A DNA stretch of 64,000 nt from JBLMZI01 sp050258755. GTDB lineage: Bacteria; Bacillota; Syntrophomonadia; Syntrophomonadales; DTU052. How positions within the stretch are numbered: the stretch's first letter is position 1; each line of letters opens with the position of its first letter. The translations under genes and the position numbers were made by a program. Location of the stretch: assembly GCA_050258755.1 (NCBI GenBank), contig JBLMZI010000002.1:186001-250000 (forward strand). The letters are read 5' to 3'. Shown piece after piece: positions 1 to 7,933 of the stretch. The notes beneath the pieces were generated by a model. The model worked only from the letters and a program-made list of their open reading frames with translations. It had not been told where the DNA came from and made no database searches.

Positions 1-1253
1 CGATAGCGGGCCACGACGTCCAGTTCCTCCTCAATCCGCAGCAGCTGGTTATACTTCGCCACCCGGTCGGAACGGGCCGGTGCGCCGGTCTTGATCTGCC
101 CGGCATTGGTTGCCACCGCGATGTCGGCGATGGTGGAATCCTCGGTCTCACCGGAACGGTGCGAAATCACACAGGTGTAGCCTGCGCGCTTTGCCATTTC
201 GATGGTGTCCAGGGTTTCGGTCAGGGTGCCGATCTGGTTGACCTTGATCAGGATGCTGTTCGCGATCCCGCGGTCGATGCCCGTCGTCAGGCGCTCTGTA
301 TTGGTGACGAAAATGTCGTCCCCAACCAGCTGGATCTTCTTGCCCAACCGTTCGGTCAACTTCTGCCAGCCATCCCAGTCGTCCTCTGCCAGACCGTCTT
401 CAATGGTCAGAATCGGGTACTTCGCGGCCAAATCCTCATAGAAAGCAACCATTTCTTCGCTGCTCTTTTTGATTTTGCCGCTGTCCAGCCAGTAGAATCC
501 ATCCTTGTAAAACTCGGTCGCTGCCGCGTCAAGGCCGATGAAAATATCCTCACCGGGTTTGTAGCCGGCCGCTTCGATCGCCTCAACGATCACCTGCACC
601 GCTGCCTCGTTCGAGGGCAGATTCGGAGCAAAGCCGCCTTCATCGCCGACCGCGGTTGCGAGCCCTTTTTTGCCAAGTACCTTTTTCAGGGTATGATAGA
701 CTTCCGCGCCCATGCGCAGCGCCTCCGCAAACGAAGCGGCTCCGACCGGCAGGATCATGAATTCCTGTAAATCGACGTTGTTGTCTGCATGGCGGCCGCC
801 ATTCAGGATGTTCATCATCGGAACCGGGAGTTCTTTCGCGTTCACGCCGCCAATGTACTGGTACAGCGGCATTTCCAGATAGTCCGCCGCCGCGCGTGCG
901 ACCGCCAGCGAAACCCCGAGGATGGCATTGGCGCCAAGCCGGCCTTTGTTTTCGGTACCGTCCAGCTCGATCATCAGCTGATCGATGCCGACCTGATCCA
1001 GGCAGTCCATGCCGATCAGTTCAGGTGCGATCACGGTGTTCACGTTGTCCACGGCATCCAGAACGCCCTTGCCCAGATAGCGCTCGCCGTCTGCGTCCCG
1101 CAGTTCAACCGCTTCATGCGCGCCGGTCGAAGCGCCCGAAGGCACCGCCGCGCGTCCCATGGTGCCGTCTTCCAGCACAACATCCACTTCCACCGTCGGA
1201 TTGCCGCGGGAATCAAGGATCTCCCGGGCGTAGACATCAACAATCAAGCTCAT
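1..1253 (-). CDS. eno: Enolase (3' end cut by window edge)
   Basis: Converts 2-phosphoglycerate to phosphoenolpyruvate in the cytoplasm. The ATG at 1253 follows a GGAGGGGG ribosome site, and 417 codons are visible; roughly the last dozen residues lie outside the window. Seen in the translation: the N-terminal AREILDSRGNPT, the active-site loop GASTGAHEA, GDEGGFAPN, the metal region IEDGLAEDDW and the family signature ILIKVNQIGTLTET followed by SHRSGETEDS. It is the last visible gene of the cggR-gap-pgk-tpiA-gpmI-eno operon, 75 bp after gpmI. The frame stays open to the window edge, so it is partial and not broken. Confidence 0.97.
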   Translation of the reverse strand, partial: MSLIVDVYAREILDSRGNPTVEVDVVLEDGTMGRAAVPSGASTGAHEAVELRDADGERYLGKGVLDAVDNVNTVIAPELIGMDCLDQVGIDQLMIELDGTENKGRLGANAILGVSLAVARAAADYLEMPLYQYIGGVNAKELPVPMMNILNGGRHADNNVDLQEFMILPVGAASFAEALRMGAEVYHTLKKVLGKKGLATAVGDEGGFAPNLPSNEAAVQVIVEAIEAAGYKPGEDIFIGLDAAATEFYKDGFYWLDSGKIKKSSEEMVAFYEDLAAKYPILTIEDGLAEDDWDGWQKLTERLGKKIQLVGDDIFVTNTERLTTGIDRGIANSILIKVNQIGTLTETLDTIEMAKRAGYTCVISHRSGETEDSTIADIAVATNAGQIKTGAPARSDRVAKYNQLLRIEEELDVVARY

Positions 1254-1328
1254 TTTTCTTCCCCCTCCGGCTTGTTTTATGTACAGTTCCCAGGCCAATC
1301 GAACCCATAGCCGCTCATTCTCCCCGCA

Positions 1329-2876
1329 TTATGCGGGCGTAATCAGCGGTTTCCCCGTCATCTCGGACGGCACGGGCAGATTGAGCATTTTTAGAATCGT
1401 CGGTGCGATATCCTGCAGACTGCCGCCCTGACGGACCGAGCACTGCCGGAATGCGTCCCCGACGATCAGCACTGGGGTCCGGTTGGTGGTGTGCGCCGTC
1501 ACCGGTTCGCCAGTTGCTTCATTCATCATCAGATCGGCGTTCCCGTGATCGGCCGTGATAATTAGCGCCCCGCCTTTGGACAGGACCTTTTCCACCACGC
1601 GCCCGACACAGGTGTCCACGGTCTGGACTGCCTGAACCGCCGCGTCCATGATCCCCGTGTGCCCCACCATATCGGCATTCGCGTAATTCATTATCACGAG
1701 ATCGTAGACATCCCGGTCGATTTCGCTAAGCACCCGGTCGGTCACCGCGTAAGCGCTCATCTCCGGTTTCAGGTCATAAGTCGCCACCTTGGGAGACGGG
1801 ATCAACACCCGATCTTCACCGGGATTGGGGCTTTCGACCCCGCCGTTGAAAAAGAAGGTGACATGTGCGTACTTTTCCGTCTCCGCGATGCGAAGCTGTT
1901 TTATTCCATTCTGCGCGAGAATCTCGCCCAGGGTGTTGATCAAGTTCTGGGGTTCAAAGGCCACCGGCGTGTCGATGGTCACATCGTACTGCGTAAAACA
2001 AACATAGCGGATGCGCGGCCGGTAATCCCGGGTAAAGCCATCGAAATCAGCATCGACAAAAGCCCGGGTAATCTCGCGGGCGCGGTCGGCCCGGAAATTG
2101 AAGAAAACCACCGCGTCGCCATCCTTGACCGTGGCCAGCGGCTGCCCGTCCGGCCCGATGATGATTGTTGGCTCGATGAATTCGTCGGTCTGGTCCGCAG
2201 CGTAGGCATCCTGTACCGCGGCCGCTGCCGCAGGCGCGGTCCGTCCCTCGCCGTGCACCATCGCCCGGTAGGCCTTCTCCACCCGCTCCCAGCGTTTGTC
2301 GCGGTCCATCGCCCAGTAACGCCCCATCACGGTGGCGATCTGACCAATGCCGTTCCGTGCCATATACGCTTCGATCTCTTCTATATATTGAAGTGCGCTG
2401 GAAGGCGGCACATCACGGCCGTCCAGAAACGCATGCAGGTAGACCCGTTCAAACCCGCGCCGCCGCGCCAGATCGACCAGTCCTTGCAGATGACTCATCG
2501 TGCTGTGCACGCCACCGTCCGAGACCAGGCCCATCAGGTGCAGAGCGCCGCCATGGGCCCGCGCAAAGCTGACCGCGGCATTCAATTCGCGATTTTCAAA
2601 AAAAGTGCCGTCTTGAATTGCTTGAGAGATCCGCGTGATCTCCTGGTAGACAACCCGTCCGGCCCCGATGTTCAAATGGCCGACCTCCGAGTTGCCCATC
2701 AGCCCTTCGGGAAGACCGACCTTAAGGCCGGACGCTTCCAGAAGCGACCACGGGTAATTCTGTTTGAGTGATTCAATGTGAACCGGGTTGGCGCAGGCGA
2801 TGGCGTTCACATCACATTTCGGTCCTTCACCCCAGCCATCGAGAATCATAAGTACAACCGGTTTTGGAACCTTCAC
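1329..2876 (-). CDS. gpmI: 2,3-bisphosphoglycerate-independent phosphoglycerate mutase
   Basis: Interconverts 3- and 2-phosphoglycerate through a phosphoserine intermediate, using two metal ions. Seen: LMILDGWG near the N-terminus (metal Asp), NSEVGHLNIGAGR with the active-site Ser, DGRDVPP, and metal motifs GHTGIMDAA and ITADHGNAD. I chose the GTG at 2876 (515 aa) because AAGGGG lies 7 nt upstream. An in-frame ATG at 2897 would add seven residues but has no ribosome site. It sits between tpiA and eno in the glycolytic operon. The stop region holds a short inverted repeat (CCCGCAT/ATGCGGG). Confidence 0.96.
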   Translation of the reverse strand: MKVPKPVVLMILDGWGEGPKCDVNAIACANPVHIESLKQNYPWSLLEASGLKVGLPEGLMGNSEVGHLNIGAGRVVYQEITRISQAIQDGTFFENRELNAAVSFARAHGGALHLMGLVSDGGVHSTMSHLQGLVDLARRRGFERVYLHAFLDGRDVPPSSALQYIEEIEAYMARNGIGQIATVMGRYWAMDRDKRWERVEKAYRAMVHGEGRTAPAAAAAVQDAYAADQTDEFIEPTIIIGPDGQPLATVKDGDAVVFFNFRADRAREITRAFVDADFDGFTRDYRPRIRYVCFTQYDVTIDTPVAFEPQNLINTLGEILAQNGIKQLRIAETEKYAHVTFFFNGGVESPNPGEDRVLIPSPKVATYDLKPEMSAYAVTDRVLSEIDRDVYDLVIMNYANADMVGHTGIMDAAVQAVQTVDTCVGRVVEKVLSKGGALIITADHGNADLMMNEATGEPVTAHTTNRTPVLIVGDAFRQCSVRQGGSLQDIAPTILKMLNLPVPSEMTGKPLITPA

Positions 2877-2949
2877 GAGCGTGCCCCTTGTTTGCATTGA
2901 CTTTGCCCTACTATCCTACCATAATGGGTGGTTTTCCCACCAATGAATT

Positions 2950-3702
2950 CTACCCGGCCTGGTACTGGATAATCCGGGCAAAACCGGCCGGATCCAGACT
3001 CGCGCCGCCCACCAGAGCGCCGTCGATATCGGGCTGGGCCATCAACGCGTCAATATTATCGGGTTTGACACTGCCGCCGTACAGTACCCGTACGCTGTCC
3101 GCGAGCTGCGCACCGTATTTAGCCGCAAGCCATTGGCGGATATACCCGCACATTTCCTGCGCGTCGGCCGGTGTGGCATTGACCCCGGTGCCGATCGCCC
3201 AGACGGGTTCGTAAGCAATGACCAGTTCGGACGTTACCGAAATGCCTGCAAGATCGGCAGAAAGCTGGGCATCAACCACGGCTTCGGCTCGGTTCGCCTG
3301 GCGCTCGCTCAGGATCTCGCCCACGCACAAAATCGGCCGCAGTCCGTTTTCCAGGGCTGAGAGAACCTTGCGCTGAATCATTTCGTCCGTTTCACCGAGG
3401 ATCTGACGGCGCTCGGAATGGCCGGCGAGGACGTAGGTGCAGCCGAGATCAATCAACATCGGTGCCGATATTTCGCCGGTATAGGCGCCTTCTTTGGCCC
3501 AGAACAGGTTCTGCGCGCCATACGAAAACCACGGTTTGGCGTGGTCTTTCACCGCGGCCAGCGCGGTAAACGGGACCATCAAAGCCACTTCAGCTTCAGG
3601 CCCTTTGACTAGACCGTCCAGAGCCGCGATAAATTCAGCCGCCTGCCCGGTCGTTTTAAACATCTTCCAATTTCCTGCAATCAAGTTTTTTCTCAAAGTC
3701 AC
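2950..3702 (-). CDS. tpiA: Triosephosphate isomerase
   Basis: Interconverts dihydroxyacetone phosphate and glyceraldehyde 3-phosphate. At 250 aa it has the usual length. Catalytic motifs are visible: NWKM (Lys), AGHSERR (His) and AYEPVWAIGTG (Glu), and the phosphate-binding LYGGSVKPDN near the C-terminus. The start is GTG at 3702, with GGGGTGAA just upstream inside the end of pgk. pgk stops one base before this gene begins, so the two are probably translationally coupled. Confidence 0.97.
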   Translation of the reverse strand: MTLRKNLIAGNWKMFKTTGQAAEFIAALDGLVKGPEAEVALMVPFTALAAVKDHAKPWFSYGAQNLFWAKEGAYTGEISAPMLIDLGCTYVLAGHSERRQILGETDEMIQRKVLSALENGLRPILCVGEILSERQANRAEAVVDAQLSADLAGISVTSELVIAYEPVWAIGTGVNATPADAQEMCGYIRQWLAAKYGAQLADSVRVLYGGSVKPDNIDALMAQPDIDGALVGGASLDPAGFARIIQYQAG

Positions 3703-3703
3703 T

Positions 3704-4897
3704 TCACCCCACTAGTTGTTGCATTGACTTTGAGTATACCAGACCCGGAAGCCGCTTGCCCTCCAAGAATTCGAGTGTCGCCCCGCCCCCGGTGGAAACA
3801 TGGGTGATCTGATCCTGTAAATTCAGTTTATAGACCGCCGCCAGCGAATCGCCGCCGCCAACCACGCTGACGCCCTGTGCGTCGGCGACCGCCCGGGCCA
3901 CTTCGTCGGTCCCGGTGCTGAAGCTTTCAAATTCGTAAACGCCCATCGGGCCGTTCCAGAGAATGGTCCGGGCCTTGCCGATCGCTTCCTTGTAACAGGC
4001 CGCAGTTTCCGGGCCAATATCAAGGATCATCCAGCCGTCTGGCACTTCATGGACCGGAACAACCCGGCGCTCGGCATCGTGATGGAATCGCGGCGCAATC
4101 GCCACATCGGTCGGCAGCAGGATCGAAATCCCTTTTTCGTCCGCCTGGCGCATCAAATCGCGGGCCGAATCCAGCAGAGAATCCTCGCATAGTGACGATC
4201 CGACCGGAATTCCCTGCGCTTTGAGAAAAGTATTGGCCATTCCGCCGCCGATTATCACGACATCCATCCGTTCCAGGAGGTTCTCCAGGAGCTTTAGTTT
4301 GTCGCTCACTTTGGCCCCGCCGACAATTGCGATCCGCGGCGATTCCCCGGTATTCATGACCTTGCGCAGCATGGTGACTTCCTTCTCCATCAGGAAGCCG
4401 CAGACCGAAGGTATGTAGTCGGTAATGCCGGAAATGGAGGCATGCGCCCGGTGGGCCGCGCCAAACGCGTCATTCACGTACAGGTCGCCTAACTGAGCCA
4501 GCTCCCGGCAAAACTCGGGATCGTTTTTCTCTTCACCGGGATGAAAACGAAGGTTTTCCAGCAGCATGACTTCACCGGGTTTCAGGTCATTGATTGCCTG
4601 CTGCACTTCGGGGCCAACGCAGTCATTCAGTTTCTTCACGTCTCTCTCCAATGCGGCGCGCAGCCGGATGACCACCTGATTCATGCTGTAACGTTCGGAG
4701 CGCTCCCCTTTGGGCCGTCCGAGGTGGCTCATAACGATAACCTTTGCGCCTTTTTCAATGAGATATTCAAGCGTCGGCAGCGATTCCCGAATCCGCGTAT
4801 CGTCCAGAATCTCACCCCTGGAATCAGTGGGCACATTCAGGTCGGCGCGGACAAGAACCCGTTTGTTGCTGATATCAATATCCCGAAGCGTACTCAT
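3704..4897 (-). CDS. pgk: Phosphoglycerate kinase
   Basis: Transfers phosphate from 1,3-bisphosphoglycerate to ADP, the first ATP-yielding step of lower glycolysis. The 397 aa length is normal. Seen: VLVRADLNVP, the substrate-binding SHLGRPKG, LLENLRFHPGEE, IVGGAKVSDK, and the nucleotide-binding WNGPMGVYE and VGGGDSLAAV near the C-terminus. ATG start at 4897, 15 bp after gap. It is the monofunctional form, not fused to triosephosphate isomerase, which is encoded separately next to it. Confidence 0.97.
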   Translation of the reverse strand: MSTLRDIDISNKRVLVRADLNVPTDSRGEILDDTRIRESLPTLEYLIEKGAKVIVMSHLGRPKGERSERYSMNQVVIRLRAALERDVKKLNDCVGPEVQQAINDLKPGEVMLLENLRFHPGEEKNDPEFCRELAQLGDLYVNDAFGAAHRAHASISGITDYIPSVCGFLMEKEVTMLRKVMNTGESPRIAIVGGAKVSDKLKLLENLLERMDVVIIGGGMANTFLKAQGIPVGSSLCEDSLLDSARDLMRQADEKGISILLPTDVAIAPRFHHDAERRVVPVHEVPDGWMILDIGPETAACYKEAIGKARTILWNGPMGVYEFESFSTGTDEVARAVADAQGVSVVGGGDSLAAVYKLNLQDQITHVSTGGGATLEFLEGKRLPGLVYSKSMQQLVG

Positions 4898-4912
4898 TTG
4901 AACACCTCCGTA

Positions 4913-5926
4913 TTACATGCCGCGGCTTGCGATATAACTTGCCGCGTCGACCACCCGAACCGAGTAAGCCCATTCGTTGTCGTACCAGGACACCACTTTC
5001 ACCATCTTGCCGCCGATGGCCATGGTTGAAAGCGCATCCACGATCGAAGAGTGCGGATCTCCGTTGAAGTCCCGGCTCACCAGGGGAAGCTCGCAGTAAT
5101 CGAGAATTCCCTTCAGCTCGCCTTCTGCCGCCGCTTTCAGAGCCGCGTTCACGGCCTCGGCATCCGCCGGACGGCTGAGTTCGACCACCAGATCCACCAG
5201 CGAAACGTTTGCGGTCGGCACCCGCACGGACGTTCCGTTCAGTCGTCCCGCGATCTCGGGAATCACAAGTCCGATTGCCTTGGCCGCGCCGGTGCTGGTC
5301 GGAATGATCGACATCGCGCCGGCCCGCGCCCGCCGCAGATCCTTGTGTTCCAGGTCCAGAATCCGCTGATCGTTGGTATAGGAATGAATCGTGGTCATCA
5401 GACCGCGCTCAATGCCGAATTTATCCTGCAAAACCTTGGCAACCGGCGCCAGGCAGTTGGTGGTGCAGGAAGCGTTGGAAATCACCTGATGCTTCGCCGG
5501 ATCGTACATGGTGTGGTTTACGCCCATCACCATCGTCAGGTCAGCCTCTTCGCCCGGCGCGGAAATCAGCACTCGCCGGACCCCGCCGCGCAGGTGATTG
5601 GCTGCTGCCGAACGCTTGGTAAAACGACCGGTCGCCTCAATCACCAGATCAACCCCGGCCTCATCCCAGGGGATCTTGGCCGGATCCAGCACGGAGAAGA
5701 AGCGAATCTTTTTCCCCGCCGTCTCCATGGCGCCATTCTCAACCGAAACCGGTTTGCCCCACCGGCCATGGACCGAGTCATATGCAAACAGATGCGCGCT
5801 GGTCGCAAGATCGCCAATGTCGTTGACGGCAACGATGTCCACATCATTGCGTTCCAGGGCGGCGCGGGCAACCAGCCGTCCGATTCTTCCAAATCCGTTG
5901 ATTCCGATCCTGACCGTCTTAGACAC
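4913..5926 (-). CDS. gap: Glyceraldehyde-3-phosphate dehydrogenase
   Basis: Oxidises and phosphorylates glyceraldehyde 3-phosphate with NAD. The 337 aa product begins VRIGINGFGRIGR (Rossmann fold) and carries the active-site motif SNASCTTNCLAP with the catalytic Cys, and WYDNEWAYSVR near the end. The only normal in-frame start is GTG at 5926, inside the 3' end of cggR (GTGTCTAA, 8 bp overlap). The AGGAGG ribosome site lies almost on top of this GTG, which is much closer than usual (see finding). As the first enzyme gene after the repressor it fits CggR-type control. Confidence 0.96.
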   Translation of the reverse strand: MSKTVRIGINGFGRIGRLVARAALERNDVDIVAVNDIGDLATSAHLFAYDSVHGRWGKPVSVENGAMETAGKKIRFFSVLDPAKIPWDEAGVDLVIEATGRFTKRSAAANHLRGGVRRVLISAPGEEADLTMVMGVNHTMYDPAKHQVISNASCTTNCLAPVAKVLQDKFGIERGLMTTIHSYTNDQRILDLEHKDLRRARAGAMSIIPTSTGAAKAIGLVIPEIAGRLNGTSVRVPTANVSLVDLVVELSRPADAEAVNAALKAAAEGELKGILDYCELPLVSRDFNGDPHSSIVDALSTMAIGGKMVKVVSWYDNEWAYSVRVVDAASYIASRGM

Positions 5927-6983
5927 CTCCTAAAATGGCGCGGGCCGCACCCTCATCCGTTATCAGGATGCCCCGGCGCAGGTTTTTCATCATCGCTTCG
6001 ATCGCGCAGGCTTTGTTGCTGCCGCCGGCTACGGCGACCACCCGCTTGATCGATTTCAAGTCCGAGAGTTCCAGGCCGATTCCGGGCAGGGTGTAAACCG
6101 GTTCGCCATCCTGATTGAAGTAATACCGGAAAGCCTCGCCAACCGCCTGGTTTTCCTCCAGCACACGCAGGGCCGATTCAGGAAGGCCGCGCCGTGCCGC
6201 CATTTCACTGGCCGAGCCAATGCCGAAAACCAGGATGTCGGCCTGCTTGAGTTTGGCCAGAATCTCATGAACCTGTGGATTCCCGGTCAAATGCGCGATG
6301 GTCTCCTCGTCCAGGTTGTCCGGGACGTGGAGCAATCGGTAATTGCCGCCGATGGTTTGGGCAATCCGGGCCGCAATCGCGTTGGCCTGAGCTTCCATTG
6401 ATTCGCCCAGACCGCCTCGGGCGGGAAGCACGGTGATGCCGCTGGCCCCGAGGCCGGGTTTCATGGCCTGGGCCATTTCAGCCAGCGTGGTGCCCCCAGT
6501 GACAGCCAGCACACAGTTGTCGATCAGAATGGAGCGAAGATACATGGCGGCGGCCCGGCCCATTTCGCGGCGGGCGTGGCTGTCGCGGTAAGCATCGCCG
6601 GCGGTAACGATCACATGCTCAAGGCGGAACCGTTCTTTGAGACGGCTGGCCAGGCTGTACAGCCCTTCCATCCCGCGGACGATCTCGTCCATATCCTCAA
6701 TCAATTCCATCCCGAAGTTGGTCAGTACAATCCCGGCGGGTGTGATTTCCACCGCGCCGCGCTCACGTAAAAGATCGATTTCGGTTCGCGCCGCGCGCTC
6801 CGAGGTCCCGGCGCGGTTGGCCACCTGACGGCGTCCGACCGGCTGGTTGTCCAGGATTTCCTTCAAAATCCGGTACCGGGTCAGAATCAAATCGAGCGCT
6901 TCCGGCGCAAACCGTTCCAGCGCAACCGCCATGCGCCGGAAAGAGCCGCGGTTTAATTGGTTATTTTTGTCCCTCATGGTCAT
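5919..6983 (-). CDS. cggR: CggR-like central glycolytic genes regulator (SorC/DeoR family)
   Basis: A repressor of the glycolytic operon; in Bacillus the homologue is released by fructose-1,6-bisphosphate. The 354 aa product has an N-terminal DNA-binding region (about residues 25-95, including VGRRQVANRAGTSERAARTE) and a C-terminal sugar-binding domain of SorC type (VTGGTTLAEMA, LPARGGLGE, GIGSASEMA). ATG at 6983 is chosen because AGGTGG sits 7 nt upstream; the longer open frame to 7082 has no ribosome site and would run through the promoter. It is the first gene of the operon with gap. Tandem 19-bp repeats cover its own start codon. Confidence 0.92.
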   Translation of the reverse strand: MTMRDKNNQLNRGSFRRMAVALERFAPEALDLILTRYRILKEILDNQPVGRRQVANRAGTSERAARTEIDLLRERGAVEITPAGIVLTNFGMELIEDMDEIVRGMEGLYSLASRLKERFRLEHVIVTAGDAYRDSHARREMGRAAAMYLRSILIDNCVLAVTGGTTLAEMAQAMKPGLGASGITVLPARGGLGESMEAQANAIAARIAQTIGGNYRLLHVPDNLDEETIAHLTGNPQVHEILAKLKQADILVFGIGSASEMAARRGLPESALRVLEENQAVGEAFRYYFNQDGEPVYTLPGIGLELSDLKSIKRVVAVAGGSNKACAIEAMMKNLRRGILITDEGAARAILGGV

Positions 6984-6996
6984 TTTTGTCCCACCT
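6959..6996. promoter_or_regulatory. Tandem 19-bp direct repeats over the cggR start (candidate operator)
   Basis: Two head-to-tail copies at 6959-6977 and 6978-6996 match at 16 of 19 positions; on the minus strand each contains GGGACAAAAAT followed by A/G-ACC. The known CggR operator of Bacillus is also a pair of direct repeats containing GGGAC, of about 20-bp period. The position over the ribosome site and first codons of cggR suggests autoregulation of the operon. That the repressor binds here is inference. Confidence 0.55.
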
Positions 6997-7028
6997 GAAT
7001 TAAAATAGGCAATTGATGTCGCACATTT

Positions 7029-7058
7029 ATTATATATGATAACATATTGCCCGGGCAA
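7029..7058 (-). promoter_or_regulatory. Promoter of the cggR-gap-pgk-tpiA-gpmI-eno operon
   Basis: On the minus strand TTGCCC (7058-7053) and a perfect TATAAT (7034-7029) are 18 bp apart, about 40-45 bp ahead of the cggR ATG. A 14-bp perfect palindrome ATTGCCCGGGCAAT (7046-7059) covers the -35 box and could be a second operator. Confidence 0.7.
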
Positions 7059-7211
7059 TTGGTGGGTTAAGTTTTTTTTCAAGCCGGTTTTGCACCGATT
7101 GTGAACGCCTATTTTCCCTATATTGCAGCCTATTCAGCACAACCGTCCAAAGGTTCATTTTAATTGATCATAATTCTTCCTAACCCGGTTATCGCACCAG
7201 ACTCCGCTTTC

Positions 7212-7240
7212 TTGGTCGTGATCGCTGATTCTGCTATACT
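7212..7240 (+). promoter_or_regulatory. Promoter of the ferredoxin-CDGSH gene
   Basis: TTGGTC (7212-7217), a 17-bp spacer and TATACT (7235-7240) make a good housekeeping promoter on the plus strand, about 80 bp ahead of the GTG start at 7320. Confidence 0.7.
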
Positions 7241-7319
7241 AATTGAAAGCATTGGTTCAATCTGATAACCATATACCGCCGATAATGCGGATTTGGCTTA
7301 CCGAAAACGGAGGTAATGC

Positions 7320-7829
7320 GTGAAAGAATATCGGACCGACGATATCATTATCTACTGGGACCCGCTCATCTGTTCCCACGCTGGTAAATGCACCGAAGGA
7401 CTGCCGCAGGTCTTTGACCTGAACCAGCGACCGTGGGTGAATGTCAACGGCGCGTCGGCGGAAGCGATCATCGCGGTCATCGACCGCTGTCCCAGTCAGG
7501 CCCTCCAGTACGCACTCCCCGAGGGCTCGAAAGTCGACCCATCCAAAGCAAAAGGAGTTGGTTCCGTGGATCACATCAAAGAAAATCCCCCGGTCGTTAA
7601 AATCCGCACAGTGGCCAACGGTCCGCTGCTGATCGAAGGGCCCACGGTCATTCACGGCCCGGGCGGCGCCCTGCTCAAGGAAGGCGCCCGCTTCACCCTG
7701 TGCCGCTGCGGCTTGTCCTACAATCGCCCTTTCTGTGATGGCACCCATCACAAAGAAGGCTGGGTCGAAGGCGGCCTGACCCGGAACAAAGACACGATTA
7801 CCAGATCCGAAAGCGATGATGACGTATAA
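7320..7829 (+). CDS. Ferredoxin-like (Fer4_19) plus CDGSH iron-sulfur fusion protein
   Basis: A 169 aa protein with two metal-binding parts. Residues about 1-70 resemble the single-cluster ferredoxin-like domain (SHAGKCTEGLPQVFD and DRCPSQALQY supply Cys ligands). Residues about 100-160 carry the CDGSH signature CRCGLSYNRPFCDGTHH, which in this family binds a 2Fe-2S cluster with three Cys and one His. GTG at 7320 is preceded by GGAGG. It is the only plus-strand gene recognised in the window, has its own promoter and terminator, and diverges from cggR. A redox or iron-sulfur role is likely; the partner is unknown. Confidence 0.9.
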   Translation: MKEYRTDDIIIYWDPLICSHAGKCTEGLPQVFDLNQRPWVNVNGASAEAIIAVIDRCPSQALQYALPEGSKVDPSKAKGVGSVDHIKENPPVVKIRTVANGPLLIEGPTVIHGPGGALLKEGARFTLCRCGLSYNRPFCDGTHHKEGWVEGGLTRNKDTITRSESDDDV

Positions 7830-7860
7830 CTTCGAAACCCGAGAACATTATGCGAAAGCG

Positions 7861-7906
7861 AAACCGCCCGGCTCCTTCCTCAACAGGAACCGGGCGGTTT
7901 GTTTTC
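7861..7906 (+). terminator. Terminator between the convergent CDGSH gene and rpoN
   Basis: AAACCGCCCGG (7861-7871) pairs with CCGGGCGGTTT (7890-7900), extended by TTCC/GGAA inside, and is followed on the plus strand by TGTTTTC. It ends the CDGSH transcript; its stem could also slow rpoN transcripts from the other side, where the tail is less T-rich. Confidence 0.8.
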
Positions 7907-7933
7907 AGAATACGTAAAACGGTCCTTGCCTGA

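Larger units (their letters stand above)
6984..7319. other. Divergent intergenic region between cggR and the CDGSH gene
   Basis: This 336-bp stretch is the only gene-free region above 300 bp. It holds both divergent promoters (7029-7058 minus, 7212-7240 plus), half of the tandem operator candidate and the palindrome at 7046-7059. Between about 7085 and 7205 it is AT-rich with no credible ORF or RNA structure seen. Confidence 0.7.

Noticed and set aside
1659..2771. Long plus-strand open frame of 370 codons
   Set aside because: It lies antisense to gpmI, whose motifs are clear. High-GC genes often leave long open frames on the other strand.
5051..6049. Plus-strand open frame of 332 codons
   Set aside because: Antisense to gap and the end of cggR; no recognisable motifs and an Arg/His-rich composition typical of antisense frames.
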